Shown: in pieces, positions 1 to 11,100 of the stretch | How positions within the stretch are numbered: position 1 is the first letter of the stretch | Layout of the letters: each line of letters begins with the position of its first letter | Assembly: GCF_039542385.1 (NCBI RefSeq) | Contig: NZ_BAABIA010000002.1 | Coordinates: forward strand, 434,001 to 498,000 | Origin: Prosthecobacter algae | Lineage (GTDB): Bacteria; Verrucomicrobiota; Verrucomicrobiia; Verrucomicrobiales; Verrucomicrobiaceae | Direction of reading: 5' to 3' | Length of the DNA stretch: 64,000 bases | Notes under the pieces: model-generated | Databases searched by the model: none | Seen by the model: the letters and a program-made list of their open reading frames with translations, nothing else | What the model was told of the DNA's origin: nothing | Made by a program: the position numbers and the translations under genes

Positions 1-833
1 GACTCAATCCCGCCATTGTCGCTGGTGAAAATGATCAGCGTGCTCTCCCGCTGCCCCGTCTTTTCTAAAGCCGCCACCATCTGGCCGATCTTCGCATCCA
101 ACTGGGAAACCATGGCCGCCAGGCGTAGCCGACTGTCCTGCTTTTCTGGCTCGTCATGAAACTTCACGCCCTCATAGAGCCTCTTGTATTCTTCAGGGGC
201 ATCCACCGGGGTATGCACGGCATGGAAGGGCACATAGATGAACCACGGCCCTTTCTTTTCCTCAATGCGCCGCACTGCCTCAGCCGCCACCAGTTCAGTC
301 GCATTGCCTTCCTCATGGAAGAGCTTGCCATCGCGATGCCAGGTATCCTCATAGGGGCCCACGCGATACTTGTGCGTCCACGGATCCGCAGCCCCGGTCA
401 GGGTGCCATAGCCGTGATCAAAGCCGAAGGCATTCGGACCCCATTCGACACGTGCTCCCAGATGCCACTTGCCCGTCTGGTAAGTGGCATAGCCCACAGA
501 CTTCAGCATGGAGGCCATCGTCACCGTGCCCAGAGGCATGGCACGCAGATTGGTCGGAGCAAGTGAGTGTGGGCCAAAGCGCCCTGGATACCGCCCGCTC
601 ATTAGGGCCGTGCGGGTGGGAGTGCAGACGGGCTGAACATAATGTTGATCAAGTTCCACCCCTTCCTTCACCAGCTTGTCCATGTGCGGTGTCTTGCCGA
701 ATCCCCCATGCCACCCCACATCCGCCCAGCCCAGATCATCCGCGACAATCAATAATATGTTAGGCTTCGACGCTTGGCCATGAGCCAAAGTAGAGGCGAG
801 AAACAGAACGAAAAAAAAGGCTGCGAAACGCAT
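1..833 (-). CDS. Secreted sulfatase (arylsulfatase family), 3' end cut by window edge
   Basis: Reading leftward from the ATG at 833, the protein opens with a hydrophobic signal peptide (about residues 1-19) and then the sulfatase N-terminal block PNILLIVADDLGWAD. The motif CTPTR at residues 70-74 matches the Cys-type C-x-P-x-R sulfatase signature, in which the Cys is converted to formylglycine and hydrolyses sulfate esters. TGKWHLG (a further conserved metal/substrate-binding segment) and, near the window edge, TSDNGG are also present. About 277 residues are visible; family members usually have 450-500, so the C-terminal part lies left of the window. A periplasmic or extracellular role in breaking down sulfated glycans is typical for the family. 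The precise substrate cannot be read from the sequence. A second sulfatase of the same type lies at 52991-54385. Confidence 0.93.
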   Translation of the reverse strand, partial: MRFAAFFFVLFLASTLAHGQASKPNILLIVADDLGWADVGWHGGFGKTPHMDKLVKEGVELDQHYVQPVCTPTRTALMSGRYPGRFGPHSLAPTNLRAMPLGTVTMASMLKSVGYATYQTGKWHLGARVEWGPNAFGFDHGYGTLTGAADPWTHKYRVGPYEDTWHRDGKLFHEEGNATELVAAEAVRRIEEKKGPWFIYVPFHAVHTPVDAPEEYKRLYEGVKFHDEPEKQDSRLRLAAMVSQLDAKIGQMVAALEKTGQRESTLIIFTSDNGGIE

Positions 834-965
834 CCCCTAAAGACGAAGTCGCCCGCCCCATATTTCGCAGGAATTTCCATCCGCTATTCCCTAGACGACC
901 ACGTTCCAAACCAGTCACGATATTGCAGTGGCCCTCGTCGGCTTCAGTCTCACTGTCTCTCCGCT

Positions 966-1367
966 ATGAATATCGCTCCCACCTCCACTCACAATAAAGC
1001 CCTCGGCTACATCCTCTGGATCTTCGGTTTCACCGGAGCCCATCGTTTTTACTTCGGCAAACCCGCCACCGGCATCCTCTGGTTTTGCACCGGGGGTCTC
1101 TTCCTCATCGGTTGGATTGTGGACCTCTTCCTCATCCCCGGCATGGACCGCAAGGCGGACGCTCGCTACACCCCAGGTCCTTACGAGTACTCCACCGCCT
1201 GGATACTGCTCACCTTCCTGGGCATCTTTGGCGTGCATCGCTTTTACCAGGGCAAGTGGATCTCCGGCCTGCTTTACCTCATCTCAGGCGGTGGCCTGCT
1301 GATCGGGGTGGTTTATGACTTCTGCACGCTCAACAGTCAGTTGGATGAACTGAACCGCAAAAGCTAA
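966..1367 (+). CDS. TM2 domain membrane protein (two TM2-like units)
   Basis: A 133-residue protein with two copies of a TM2-like unit. Each has a hydrophobic helix with a GAHRFYFGK or GVHRFYQGK motif, followed by a second helix ending in a D-F-x-L/C type motif (WIVDLFLIPGMD and VVYDFCTLNSQ). The open frame extends upstream to 774, but the stretch before the ATG at 966 does not look protein-like and would overlap the divergent sulfatase start at 833, so 966 is preferred. TM2 proteins are small inner-membrane proteins of unknown biochemical function. The duplicated TM2 arrangement is visible directly in the sequence. It is divergent from the sulfatase and is followed by the co-directional metallo-beta-lactamase gene 63 bases downstream. 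Confidence 0.85.
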   Translation: MNIAPTSTHNKALGYILWIFGFTGAHRFYFGKPATGILWFCTGGLFLIGWIVDLFLIPGMDRKADARYTPGPYEYSTAWILLTFLGIFGVHRFYQGKWISGLLYLISGGGLLIGVVYDFCTLNSQLDELNRKS

Positions 1368-1430
1368 CGAGCCACAGATTTTTCCAGCTCAGGAGAGAGA
1401 AACAGCACCGTGCATGCGTGAAGCCTCTGC

Positions 1431-2480
1431 ATGAAAATGTTTCTCTTTCTCTTTTGGGCCTCTCTCTCTTGCGTCATTGCGCGGGATGGCACCCTGGATC
1501 TCTATTGGATTGATTCCGAAGGCGGTGGCTCCACCCTCATCGTCACCCCGGAAGGCGAGTCCATCCTTGTGGATACAGGCAATCCCGGTGGGCGCGATCC
1601 CCAGCGCATTCAGCAGGTAGCCACCCAGGTGGCTGGCCTGAAGCGCATTGACCACGTCGTCATCACTCACTTCCATGCCGACCACTTTGGTGGCTTGGCT
1701 GAACTGGCCGAGCTCATGCCCATCGGCACTCTTTATGACAAAGGCGTGCCCGAAGGCAGCCCCGATGGCAAACCGCAAGACATGCGCTGGGCCCTCATGA
1801 AACGCCCTTACCTGAGCGCGAAGGTGGAAAAACGCGTGACTCTGGCCGCTGGTGGCGAACTGCCTTTGAAGCAAACCGCTGGCAGCCCCAAGCTCAGCCT
1901 GCGCTGCCTGGGCGCTAACCAAAAGTTCATCACCGCGCCCAGTGATGCTCCCCACAACCCACTCACAGGCAGCGTTCCCCCCAAAGCCGTGGATCCGAGT
2001 GACAATGCCAACAGCGTTGTCCTATTGCTTCAATTTGGTGATTTTCGGTTCTTTGATGGCGGCGACCTCACCTGGAACGTGGAGGAAAAGCTCGTCACGC
2101 CGGTTAATCTTGTCGGCACGGTGGATCTCTATCAGGTGAACCATCACGGTCTCGATAGCAGCAACAATCCCGTCCTCATCCGCAGCCTACAGCCGACCGT
2201 CTCCGTCATGAACAACGGTCCCAAAAAGGGCACCAGCAAATCCGTTCTCGATGCCCTTAAGTCTGCGCCCACTCTCATCGCCATGTATCAAGTTCACGAA
2301 AACATTCGCGAAGACCAGGAGAACACGACCGATAAAACCATGATCGCCAATCACGGTGATCTCGGTGAAACCTGCACCGCTCATCCCATCCACTGCATGG
2401 TCAGTGCCGATGCCAAAAGTTACACCCTCGCCGTGCCCTCGCAGTCTCACTCCCGCACCTACCAAACACGCGCCAAGTAA
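1431..2480 (+). CDS. Secreted metallo-beta-lactamase-fold hydrolase
   Basis: A 349-residue protein with a short N-terminal hydrophobic signal (residues 1-17) and an MBL fold. The metal-binding motif [10 protein letters not shown] (H80, H82, D84, H85) is intact. Further ligands are suggested by FFDGGDLTW and by [11 protein letters not shown], where the HHG motif resembles the ComEC/Rec2-type hydrolase branch. Substrates in this branch vary widely (phosphodiesters and others), so no specific reaction is claimed. It starts 63 bases after the TM2 gene and ends 20 bases before the convergent gene at 2501-3067. The ATG at 1431 is chosen because it begins the signal peptide. Confidence 0.85.
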   Translation: MKMFLFLFWASLSCVIARDGTLDLYWIDSEGGGSTLIVTPEGESILVDTGNPGGRDPQRIQQVATQVAGLKRIDHVVITHFHADHFGGLAELAELMPIGTLYDKGVPEGSPDGKPQDMRWALMKRPYLSAKVEKRVTLAAGGELPLKQTAGSPKLSLRCLGANQKFITAPSDAPHNPLTGSVPPKAVDPSDNANSVVLLLQFGDFRFFDGGDLTWNVEEKLVTPVNLVGTVDLYQVNHHGLDSSNNPVLIRSLQPTVSVMNNGPKKGTSKSVLDALKSAPTLIAMYQVHENIREDQENTTDKTMIANHGDLGETCTAHPIHCMVSADAKSYTLAVPSQSHSRTYQTRAK

Positions 2481-2500
2481 GACACCTGAGCCATCGAGCT

Positions 2501-3067
2501 TCACTTAAACTCCAGATCGGGTGGGAAATTCCGCACCAGATCATCCTTCGTGTAAGGCAGCCCGTCCGGCCCATCGTAAACGAGTTGGAACGCGCAGCCG
2601 CTGCTGGAGATCACGTGCAGGCGGATGCCCGGTGCCTCAGGAGCAGAGCGAAAAGCCTCCTTTTGCAGCGCCGGATGCTCCTTGGGCACCAGCGCCAGCT
2701 TCTTGCGATTTGCGCCGGCCAGTTGGTCACACACCTCTTGCCAAGTGCCGTTCGGCAGGGAGCGCACCGTCGTCCAATAATCCATCAGCATCTGCCCCAC
2801 GATAGTCGTCTGCTGCTCCGGGGTGAGATCGGGTTTGAGTAAATCATTCAGCGGCCCAGGCGGCAGACCTGTAGCAGGATCGGGCACGGGCAGCCCTGCC
2901 TTCAGCGCCGGATCTTCCGGCTGCAGACTCTCTTGCTTTTTGCCTAACCATGTTTGCACATCCGCCCACAATCCCCCAATGCCACCACCCTTGCCGAGCA
3001 TGAGTCCAAACAAGACCGCCAGAAGCAGCAGCAAAATGAAAGCGAAGGGACGAAGGAATGATTTCAT
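2501..3067 (-). CDS. Hypothetical membrane-anchored protein
   Basis: A 188-residue protein of unrecognised family. Residues about 5-27 form one strongly hydrophobic helix (FILLLLLAVLFGLMLGKGG), probably a signal anchor. The rest is soluble and proline-rich near residues 50-80, with a segment around PNGTWQEVCDQLAGANRKKL and a C-terminal block ending GLPYTKDDLVRNFPPDLEFK. This last part, with D-G-P-D-G-x-x-Y, resembles the type II secretion pseudopilin C-terminus (DGxDGxxxTxDDI) but no pilin cleavage motif is seen at the N-terminus. It lies 9 bases beyond the DUF5615/DUF433 pair and may share its transcript. Confidence 0.7.
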   Translation of the reverse strand: MKSFLRPFAFILLLLLAVLFGLMLGKGGGIGGLWADVQTWLGKKQESLQPEDPALKAGLPVPDPATGLPPGPLNDLLKPDLTPEQQTTIVGQMLMDYWTTVRSLPNGTWQEVCDQLAGANRKKLALVPKEHPALQKEAFRSAPEAPGIRLHVISSSGCAFQLVYDGPDGLPYTKDDLVRNFPPDLEFK

Positions 3068-3076
3068 ACCTTCACT

Positions 3077-3430
3077 TCATTGATGGAGGGTCAAAGATTG
3101 ACGAGTCATTTCCACAAAGTCGCCTTGAGAAAACATCTCCGTGATTTGCCCCCAGTTTAACTTCAGCAAATGAATAAGCTCATTGTTAGGAATGTTGCCC
3201 GTGCTTATCAAAAGCAATTTGGCAGGTTTGCCGCGAAGCAGGAAAGAATCCACAAAGTCGCTATCCTTGGTGACCACGATACGGTCTTCCTGATCTGCCA
3301 GATCAGCAATCGAGGAATCGGATGAGAGATTACCCATCGGCAGGTCAAGCGTATGAATCGAATCTTGCCCTAACGATTTCAATTCCCAGGACAACCTTCG
3401 TGGAAGCTGGGCATCCACCATGAATCTCAT
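3077..3430 (-). CDS. DUF5615 PIN-like protein (putative toxin of a TA pair)
   Basis: A 117-residue protein with the start MRFMVDAQLPRRLSWEL, in which the early Asp matches the D-x-Q/N-L-P motif of DUF5615 PIN-like proteins. The later IVVTKDSDF is the second acidic PIN motif. PIN-like domains are candidate ribonucleases. The start codon overlaps the stop of the upstream DUF433 gene by 4 bases (ATGA), the usual arrangement in which an antitoxin precedes a VapC-like partner. Toxicity is inferred from family and arrangement. Full length for the family. Confidence 0.88.
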   Translation of the reverse strand: MRFMVDAQLPRRLSWELKSLGQDSIHTLDLPMGNLSSDSSIADLADQEDRIVVTKDSDFVDSFLLRGKPAKLLLISTGNIPNNELIHLLKLNWGQITEMFSQGDFVEMTRQSLTLHQ

Positions 3431-3657
3431 GCCAGGACAGGTTCGATTCTTTTAGTCCGTGTGAGGCGTGCGGCCCAAGCAATAGCGGCCAAAAGATCTT
3501 CTCGTTCTAGATCTTCATAATCAGCCAGAATATCCTCGTGGTTCATTCCACTACTGAGCAATTCCAGCAAAAACTCCACGGGATAACGCAATCCACGCAC
3601 ACAAGGCTTGCCATGACAGATCTCAGGCGAAGAGGTGATACGCGACAGCAAATTCAT
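3427..3657 (-). CDS. DUF433 protein (putative antitoxin)
   Basis: A 76-residue protein typical of DUF433. The N-terminal ITSSPEICHGKPCVRGLRYP contains the conserved G-K-P-x-x-x-G-x-R/T segment, followed by a helical C-terminal part (EDILADYEDLEREDLLAAIAWAARL) containing the usual YP/YED-L motif. DUF433 proteins contain a winged-helix-like fold and pair with DUF5615 proteins as probable antitoxins. It overlaps its partner by 4 bases and starts 66 bases after the end of the DUF1501 gene upstream on the same strand. Confidence 0.88.
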   Translation of the reverse strand: MNLLSRITSSPEICHGKPCVRGLRYPVEFLLELLSSGMNHEDILADYEDLEREDLLAAIAWAARLTRTKRIEPVLA

Positions 3658-3722
3658 AACGAAAGATTAGCACAAAATCACCAAACGGCAATCCTTCATC
3701 AGAGGATGAAAAGCTAGCCAAC

Positions 3723-5135
3723 TCACGCCGCTTTCATGAAACCTAAATTGGCGTCGAAGTTCAGGATGTTCGGGAACACATCCCGAATCTGTGAATCGGA
3801 GAGGCCAAACCACTTCGCCATCGTCGCGGCATACTGATCCACTGCGGTGGTCGGCACCCAGCGGCCACGCCCTGTATCCAGCGGATTGCCTGCCACGGTG
3901 ATGTCTGGGTCTGGGTAGCTGCCATAGACTTTCTGCCCATTCACTCCACCGCCCATGATCATGTGATGCCCACCCCACCCATGGTCAGAACCACGTCCGT
4001 TGGAGTCATAGGTGCGGTTAAAGTCCGATGCGGTGAAGCTCGTCACGGAATCTCCCATGCCGATGCTTTCCAGCCCATCTTGAAAGCCCTTCATCGCCGC
4101 GCTCACTCGGCCTAACAAACCTGCGTGATCATCGAGCTGCGGCCCGTGCGTGTCGAAACCACCCGTGGCCACAAAGAAAATCTGCCGCGTGATGCCCAGC
4201 GGCCCCTGGGCCTGGATCATCTTCGCCACCGTGCGGAGTTGCTCACCCAGGTCATTGTTCGCGGGGATGGTGGGGAAATTCGACGTGCCTTGCAGAGCTG
4301 CATTGATCGTATCCGCCTCGATGATGGACTTGTTGGATAGATCGGCAAAAGCGTCCTCCATCAGGTTCGCATACTCCGCATTCAAGATGTTACGAAAAGC
4401 CGTGTAGCGTGACACATCCTGACTGCTGCTCCCCTGCCCCAAACGAAACACCGGGGTGCCACCTGGACCTGGGCGGAAGGGCAGCATCGTCTTGCCGACC
4501 TGGAAGAAATTCGTCCCACTCAAGGACACCAGCATGGAGACCGACGTGCGCTCCTGCGTGCCCACCAGGGCTTCCGCCATCCTTGCGCCCCAGCCTGTCT
4601 GGTTATACGCGGCATTCATGGTGCTGGCAGAGGTCTGCCACTGCACTTGCTGGTCACTGTGGGAAAAAAGATTGTCAGGAATGGCTGCGGTGCGGTTGTG
4701 ATAGTCCTGCAAAGTCGCTGGGGCGATGAGCGTGCCCACATTCGACATCAGCGCCAGCTTGCCCTGATTGTACAAGTCTCGGCAGCCTGTCATGGAAGGA
4801 TGCAGGCCCAGGTTCAGGCCATTGTCATTCAGCGTGTTCAGCGCCAGAATATTCGCCTGGGGAATCGTCAGCACCGTGCGGCTGGCGGCATACTTCGCAT
4901 GGGCTGAGGACTCGCGTGGCATCAGCAGATTGTTGGAGTCATTGCCTCCATACAGGAAGACACAGACGATGGCCTTGTAGGGGGTTCCAGGGGCCAGCAC
5001 ATCCGCTGCCTGCGCATTCATGTGGCGCAGCGTCAGGATGGTATTCAGCAGGCAGGTCGTGGACATGGCCGAGCACGCACTGCGGCCCAGAAAGTTCCGC
5101 CGGGTGAGGAGCGTGGGCATTTCGTTCGGTATCAT
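3723..5135 (-). CDS. DUF1501 domain protein with Tat signal
   Basis: A 470-residue DUF1501 protein. The N-terminus carries a twin-arginine motif (LLTRRNFLGRS) followed by a weakly hydrophobic stretch and Ala-rich cleavage region, predicting export of a folded protein. The FLYGGNDSNN block near residue 65 and the later TGGFDTHGPQ and GSDHGWGGHH blocks are conserved DUF1501 motifs related to alkaline-phosphatase-fold proteins. It starts 36 bases after the stop of the giant DUF1800 gene, and the two families are paired in Planctomycetota and Verrucomicrobiota genomes. Their joint function is not established. An alternative ATG five codons in (5120) would keep the Tat motif. Confidence 0.93.
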   Translation of the reverse strand: MIPNEMPTLLTRRNFLGRSACSAMSTTCLLNTILTLRHMNAQAADVLAPGTPYKAIVCVFLYGGNDSNNLLMPRESSAHAKYAASRTVLTIPQANILALNTLNDNGLNLGLHPSMTGCRDLYNQGKLALMSNVGTLIAPATLQDYHNRTAAIPDNLFSHSDQQVQWQTSASTMNAAYNQTGWGARMAEALVGTQERTSVSMLVSLSGTNFFQVGKTMLPFRPGPGGTPVFRLGQGSSSQDVSRYTAFRNILNAEYANLMEDAFADLSNKSIIEADTINAALQGTSNFPTIPANNDLGEQLRTVAKMIQAQGPLGITRQIFFVATGGFDTHGPQLDDHAGLLGRVSAAMKGFQDGLESIGMGDSVTSFTASDFNRTYDSNGRGSDHGWGGHHMIMGGGVNGQKVYGSYPDPDITVAGNPLDTGRGRWVPTTAVDQYAATMAKWFGLSDSQIRDVFPNILNFDANLGFMKAA

Positions 5136-5171
5136 GGGCGCAAAAGGAAAAGGGTCGAAAAGAGGGAGAAA

Positions 5172-8100
5172 TCAACGCTCAGTGGAAAACTCAGGCGAGG
5201 CCGTGATCAGTTGCAGCATCACCTTCACCCCGTTGTTGGCATTGGCGATGTGCAGCGCGTGAAGGTTCATGAGAGAAGCCCGCAGGTTTGCCGACATGGT
5301 GCGGCCTAACAAAAGGGTTTCCAATTTACTCAACAGCACGTCCGGGGTATTCCACACGCTGGTAAGCGGCAGTAGGTCCAAGCCCACGCGTCCGCCTTGG
5401 TTCGCGTAAAATCCATTGGTCACGCCTTCAAAGAAGTAGTTCGCCGTATCCGTCACCGTCAGCTCCGTGGTGATCTCGTATTCGGGCGCTGCCAGTCCCG
5501 CATTCAGAAGAGCGCCGGGAGGTGAATAGGTCGGGTTAAAGAAATTAAAGACCGTCGGGGCCTGCATCGGCCACTGGCCCAGCTCGTCGCTCGCATTCCA
5601 CATCACATAGCGGCCCAGCACAGGTGGGTTGCTATTCGGTGGCTTCGGCAAAGCCCGCAGCACACGGGCTAGGCGGATCATCGGCTCACTCATTTTACCC
5701 GCACCGGGAGCCGCATTCAGCATGCGTGCTTCGGAATCCAATAAGATGGCTTTCACCACCGCGCCAATGTCTCCACGCACCCCTTTGCCATTGTCATCCC
5801 AGACCTTGGAGACACGGAAGAGATAGGCGGGGCTAGGATTGCTAGTGACCAGACGTTGGATCAGCCGTTTGCTGATGAAAGGCCCCACATTCGGGTGAGC
5901 CGCGAGGATGTCCAGGCAACGGCGCACGTCCTGCATGGCTGTCTGTCCTGCGGGTATCGTCGCCCCACCTACGATGACTTTCTGACCCCGATCATGGGCA
6001 TCTTCAAACGACATCATGGGGTTGATTTCATCTGTGGCATTGCCACTCCAGGTGAAGCTGCGCGAGTTGTTAAACGTCCACCCAGTGAAGGCGCGCGACA
6101 GCTCCAAGATCTCAGTCTGCGAATACGTGGGAATCGCATTGCCCGCTCCATTTCGCTTCAGCGTGCCATCCTTGTTCAGGTGCTCGAGCCCGATGCTGAA
6201 GAGCTGCATGATCTCACGCGGGTAGTTTTCATCCGGCTGAGTTTTTGAGCTGCGCACCATCGTCAGCCACACACCCATCATGGGATTGAAAGTCACATCC
6301 TCCAGCAGCTTTCGATACGGCACCCCTGGAGCCACACTGCGGGCCAGCAGATCGTAGTAGTTCGTGCAGCCGCGCGGGTAATTGCGAAGAGCGCCGTTGC
6401 GGTCTGAGATGACGAGAATCTCACTCAACGCCAGCGCCACACGCTGCCGCAACTGATCCGGTGCCGTCGCCGCAATGGTCCACCAGCTATACAGCCGATC
6501 TTCCGTCTCCAGCGGGGTGTTCGTCATCGGCATCACTGCCCCCGGAAGGCCCAGGGTATTAGCCGTGCGGGAAAGCTCCAGCAACCGTTCCTGGGCACCT
6601 TCAAACAATGCCATGCGATCCAGGTGTTCTAGATGTGAAGTGACTGGCAGCGCCAGTTGCTCATCAATCCACTTGGAGAAACCGACCTGTTTCACACGCG
6701 CAATGTCCGCTTCCGAAGGGCCAAAGGTCGCCTGTTTCAGGAACCGCGCGGCTTCCAGATCCGTGATCGTTGCCGGAGCTGTCCAGGGGCTCGCCACATG
6801 GCTACCGCTGGCATCCGCAGGATACGTTGGCTCCGTGCCTTCAGCCACCGCCACGGTGACCTGCCGAGTCGCGATCACTGACTGGTTGCCTGATGAATCG
6901 GTGACGACATAACGCAGCGTGTAGGTGCCGGGTTTGGAGGTATCCACCGTTCCTTGAGTGGTGACGGAGCCGGTGATGTTGCCATCTTCCAAATCCTGCG
7001 CGCTGAAGCCTGGGTCCACATAGCTGCCGCCCACAGGAATGGTCACACTGCTGCCGCCCGTGAGGGTGATGGTTGGAGGCTGTTTATCCGCGAGTTGAAA
7101 CGGCGAGAGGAAAGGCCCGTCAATCACCTCAAAGGCAGTCGCTCCTGGCAACAACCAAGCCAGCGCCAAATGATCTCGCCAGCCTGATTCCTTGAACCGG
7201 ATCTCGATGTAGTAGCTCTTCCCCTTCGTCAGGGAGATCGGGCGGGAAAGCTGATAGTCGGGGAACTTGCGCCACTCATAGTAATCCGTTCCCGCCGGGA
7301 CAAAGCAGGCGAGTTCCTTCTTCTCAGGCGTGCGGTCTGTGCTGAGGTGGATCTCGCTCCAATCATCCGAAGCCAGGTTAAAACGATAGATGCCCGTCAC
7401 AGGCGGATGCAGATACCCGCGCAGCAGCATGCCATAGTTTTCCCCTTTGTTAGAAGGGATCTCCGCACGTGGCAATTGCACGCGTGAGTCTGGGCTGTTC
7501 GGGAATTTAGGCGAGGCCATCAAGTCCGTGACCCAGCCGCCATTGATGCCATTGAAGGTCTCCGCTAAGATCGAACCGGTCCCTTGCGCGATGGCCGCAG
7601 CCAACGTCAACGTGACCTCCGCTGAGCGGGTATTGACGCCATCCGTTGCGGTGAGTTGCAGTTTGTAAGTTCCTGCCGCTGGCAATTCCACATCGGTGGT
7701 TAGGGCCGTGGGTTGATCGAAAATGGCCGTGCCCTTGGGGCCACTGAGGATGGACCACCGATACGCCAGCGCCTGCGGCCCCGGCACATAATCCACCGCT
7801 GAACCTTTGAGGCTAAACCGAATCTTCGGCCAGTAGCTGCTCTGAGGTTCCCCTGCTTTCACGATCATCTCACCGTCGAAGGCACTCGCCGTGACACCAT
7901 CCGGCGGGCTCAGCAGAGCCCCAGGAATCACCTGCGCCTCCGCATCCGTCTGTGAAGCTAACCGATACGCCACAGCAAAATAATCATCGCTGCCACCTTC
8001 TTTATGCAGCGCCTGCACATAATAACGAGTGCCTGGCACGAGATGCACTACCGCTGACTTTTGCGAAGCATACCGGGTCCAGTTATACCGACCTGTGGCG

Positions 8101-11100
8101 TAAGGGGTGGAGCAGATCTTTTGCGCACCTGCTGCCGCATCCCCCTGAGGATTCAGCCAAAAGGCGCTCTCTTCATCACTGGCCAAAAGGAAAACGTAAT
8201 CTCCCTCGATGGGCACTTGCAGGAAACCGGACAGCCGCTGCCCATAGTTGTCTCCCCAGTTGCTAGGCGTCTCCAGGTTGGGCAAAATATCGCTGTGGTT
8301 AGGCTTGCCTTTGTAGGCCGCCGAATTGGTGAGATTCACCAACTGATACCCCGTGACACCCGTCCACGTTTCGCGCAGCAGACCACCCGCTTTCGTGGCC
8401 AGCGGATTCTGCACCGTCACCAGCATGGTATCGGTCCCCGTGCTCGTGCCATCCGTGGCGGTCATCTTGATTTCATAAACCCCAGGGCCGGAAAATTTCA
8501 CCCTCGCGACCGGGCTCGCTTTATTATCAAAGGAGACCTTCGCCGACTTCGAAGACCACTGGTAACTCAGGGCTTTAGGCCCCGCTTTCAAATCATACAC
8601 CAGTGCGGCCAGCGCCAGCTCATTCTGTGGCCACAGGACCGTGCGATCCGTGCCCAGCGCCACCGAGATCTCAGGATTGAAAGCAGGCACAACGCGCTCT
8701 GGAATCAAAAACCCACGAGATACAACCTCACGGCCATTCGTCGCAGGACCCTCCATGGCCACCGCCAGGTAGTCCGAAGAATCCCGTTCTTTATGCAAAA
8801 TCTCCACCGGATAAGGCACCCCTGCCGTGAGGCTCAGCGTGGCTGATTTCTGCGAGGCACGACGATCCCAGTCCCGCGAATTGTACACGGCGCTGTCCAG
8901 ATGAGCGACCCGGCGAATGCCCTGCCCATCATTGAGATCCAGCTTCAGTTCGGAGGCATCGTCAGAGGCGATCCAAAAGGTGTAGGACCCACTCACTGGC
9001 ACCATCAGGCTGCCTTTCAAGCGTGTGCCATAGTAGTCTGCCCAGTTGCTCGGAGGCTCTACCCCGGGCAGCAAATCTTCAAAATGCGGGTAAGCCAGCG
9101 CCGGGTCATAAGCGAACAGATCCGGTAAGGTGATGCCCTCCACATCCAGCCATACAGACCTTGTCAAAGCACCCGTCGTCTTGGCCAAAGGAGCCGTCAC
9201 GGTGATCACCACCGTGTCCCGATGCGTGTAAGCGCCTTCGGTAATAGCCAACTCGTAGGTGTAAATTCCTGCGGCACTAAAAACAACTTCACTGGTTAGG
9301 CTTGCTGGCTCTACCAAAGTGCTCTTGGGGCCGGATACTTGCTTCCAGAGCGCAGTCGGAGTTTTATCCGAGCTAAGAACCTTGATCCACGAGCCGGCGA
9401 GGCGCGTGCGGTCATGTGGCCACCAGTAGGTGCGGTCCTTGCCAGCTCGCGCGTAAAAGGTCAGCGTGGGGTCAAAGGCAGGCGCCTTCTGGCTAGGCTC
9501 CAGGTAGCTACCCTCGATCACCTTTGGCCGGCGATCTCCCTCGGGACTCCAGGCCACGGCAAAGTAGTCACTGCTCCAGGTCTCCTTGTGCAGCAGTTCC
9601 ACATAATAACGCCCACCGGGTTTCAGAGCGATGGGGGCAGAGGTCTGGGAGGCTTCATTCGTCCAGACCTCACGGCCACTAGCGGTGGTAGCGTAACAAA
9701 CTTTGCGCAAATTAGCCATCGTCGCATCGGTGCTGATCGAAAATTCGACCGCATCATCACCTGAGACATAAAACACGTAATTGACAGGATCAGGCCCACC
9801 CGCCGGCACATTTAAAATGCCGGTGACCCGCGTCGCATAGCGGTCTGCCCAGCTATTGTGCTGTTTCAGATCTGGCACGGCATCCACGATATCCGGAGAA
9901 TTTGGGAAAGCCGGATCTGCTCGCAGCGCGTCTAAGGTCGCATACTGCTTGTCCCACCACACTTGGCGAGTCAGGGCACCCACTTGAGCATTCAGGGGAG
10001 CTTTGACGTCCACGGTCACTTCATCCGTGCTGGTGTTGTTCAGCGTGGTCACGCTGTAGCGCAGTACATAAAGGCCCGCTTTGGGGAAGGTGGCCAGAGT
10101 CTGGGCGGAATCAGGCGTGGAAAAGAGCACGCCCTTGGGCCCACTGACCTGAGACCAGACACGCGTGGGTGCATCTGCCCCCCAGATGCGGCGGGATTCA
10201 TAAGCACTGAGTGAGACGGAATTCCGTGGCATGTGCAGCACCACATCCCGCCCAGCATTCAGCAGATAGTCGTGGCTGAGATCGAACTCCTGTGTCCCTG
10301 CGATCACCGCTGCGGCATCGCTAGGTGGTGCCAGATATTCTCCGGTGATTTCGCTGAGATAATTCTGCCCCGGCTGCTGCCACATCACGGTGCAATGGTC
10401 CGTGCCCCAGTCATCCTTGTGCCGGATTTCAAAGGCATACTTTTGCCCGGCGGTGAGCGTGATGGCAGGGGAAGCCTGTGCAGCATGGTTGGCAAAATCC
10501 GTCGCATTCACCGTCGTGGTCACAGCGGCTCGCAGTTGGAGGTTCGCCGTTGCCGCATCGGTGCTCAGATGAAACTCAGCTTTCTTACTAGCTGCCATGA
10601 AAAACCGATAACTCCCCGTCACCGGCACCAAAATAAAACCACGCACGTGCTGGCCATACTGCTCAGCGAGGCTTTGCGTCTGGGTCAGTGTGCTGACCAG
10701 GCGATGCGCATGCGGGAAATTGGGATAATCCAGACTCCGCGAAAGCGAAGCCACGGTATTGCCATCCACGCCGAACCAATAGTTTGCCAAAGCTTTGCCA
10801 GCATCTGCCGCCAGAGGTGGCTGAATGGTCACCGTCACATCATCGAAGGCGCTGTTGCCTGAATGGCTGGCAGTGGCGCGAAAAACATACACTCCCGCGC
10901 GAGTCAAGATGGCGGACGTGGTGGCTGCATCCGCCGTCGTGATCGTCGCCGCAGGGCCGCTCACCTGTGTCCACTGGAGGGTCGGGGAGACATTTGCATC
11001 CGCCACATTCAGGGCCTGGGCGGCAAGCTCTACCGTGTAGTTAGGCGCGTATTGAGTGACGGGTTTACCCGCCTCCACCAAGAGTCCGGTGGGAATGCTT

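Noticed and set aside
774..965. N-terminal extension of the TM2 protein frame
   Set aside because: The upstream 64 codons encode a low-quality, basic stretch and overlap the divergent sulfatase start; the ATG at 966 begins the conserved part.
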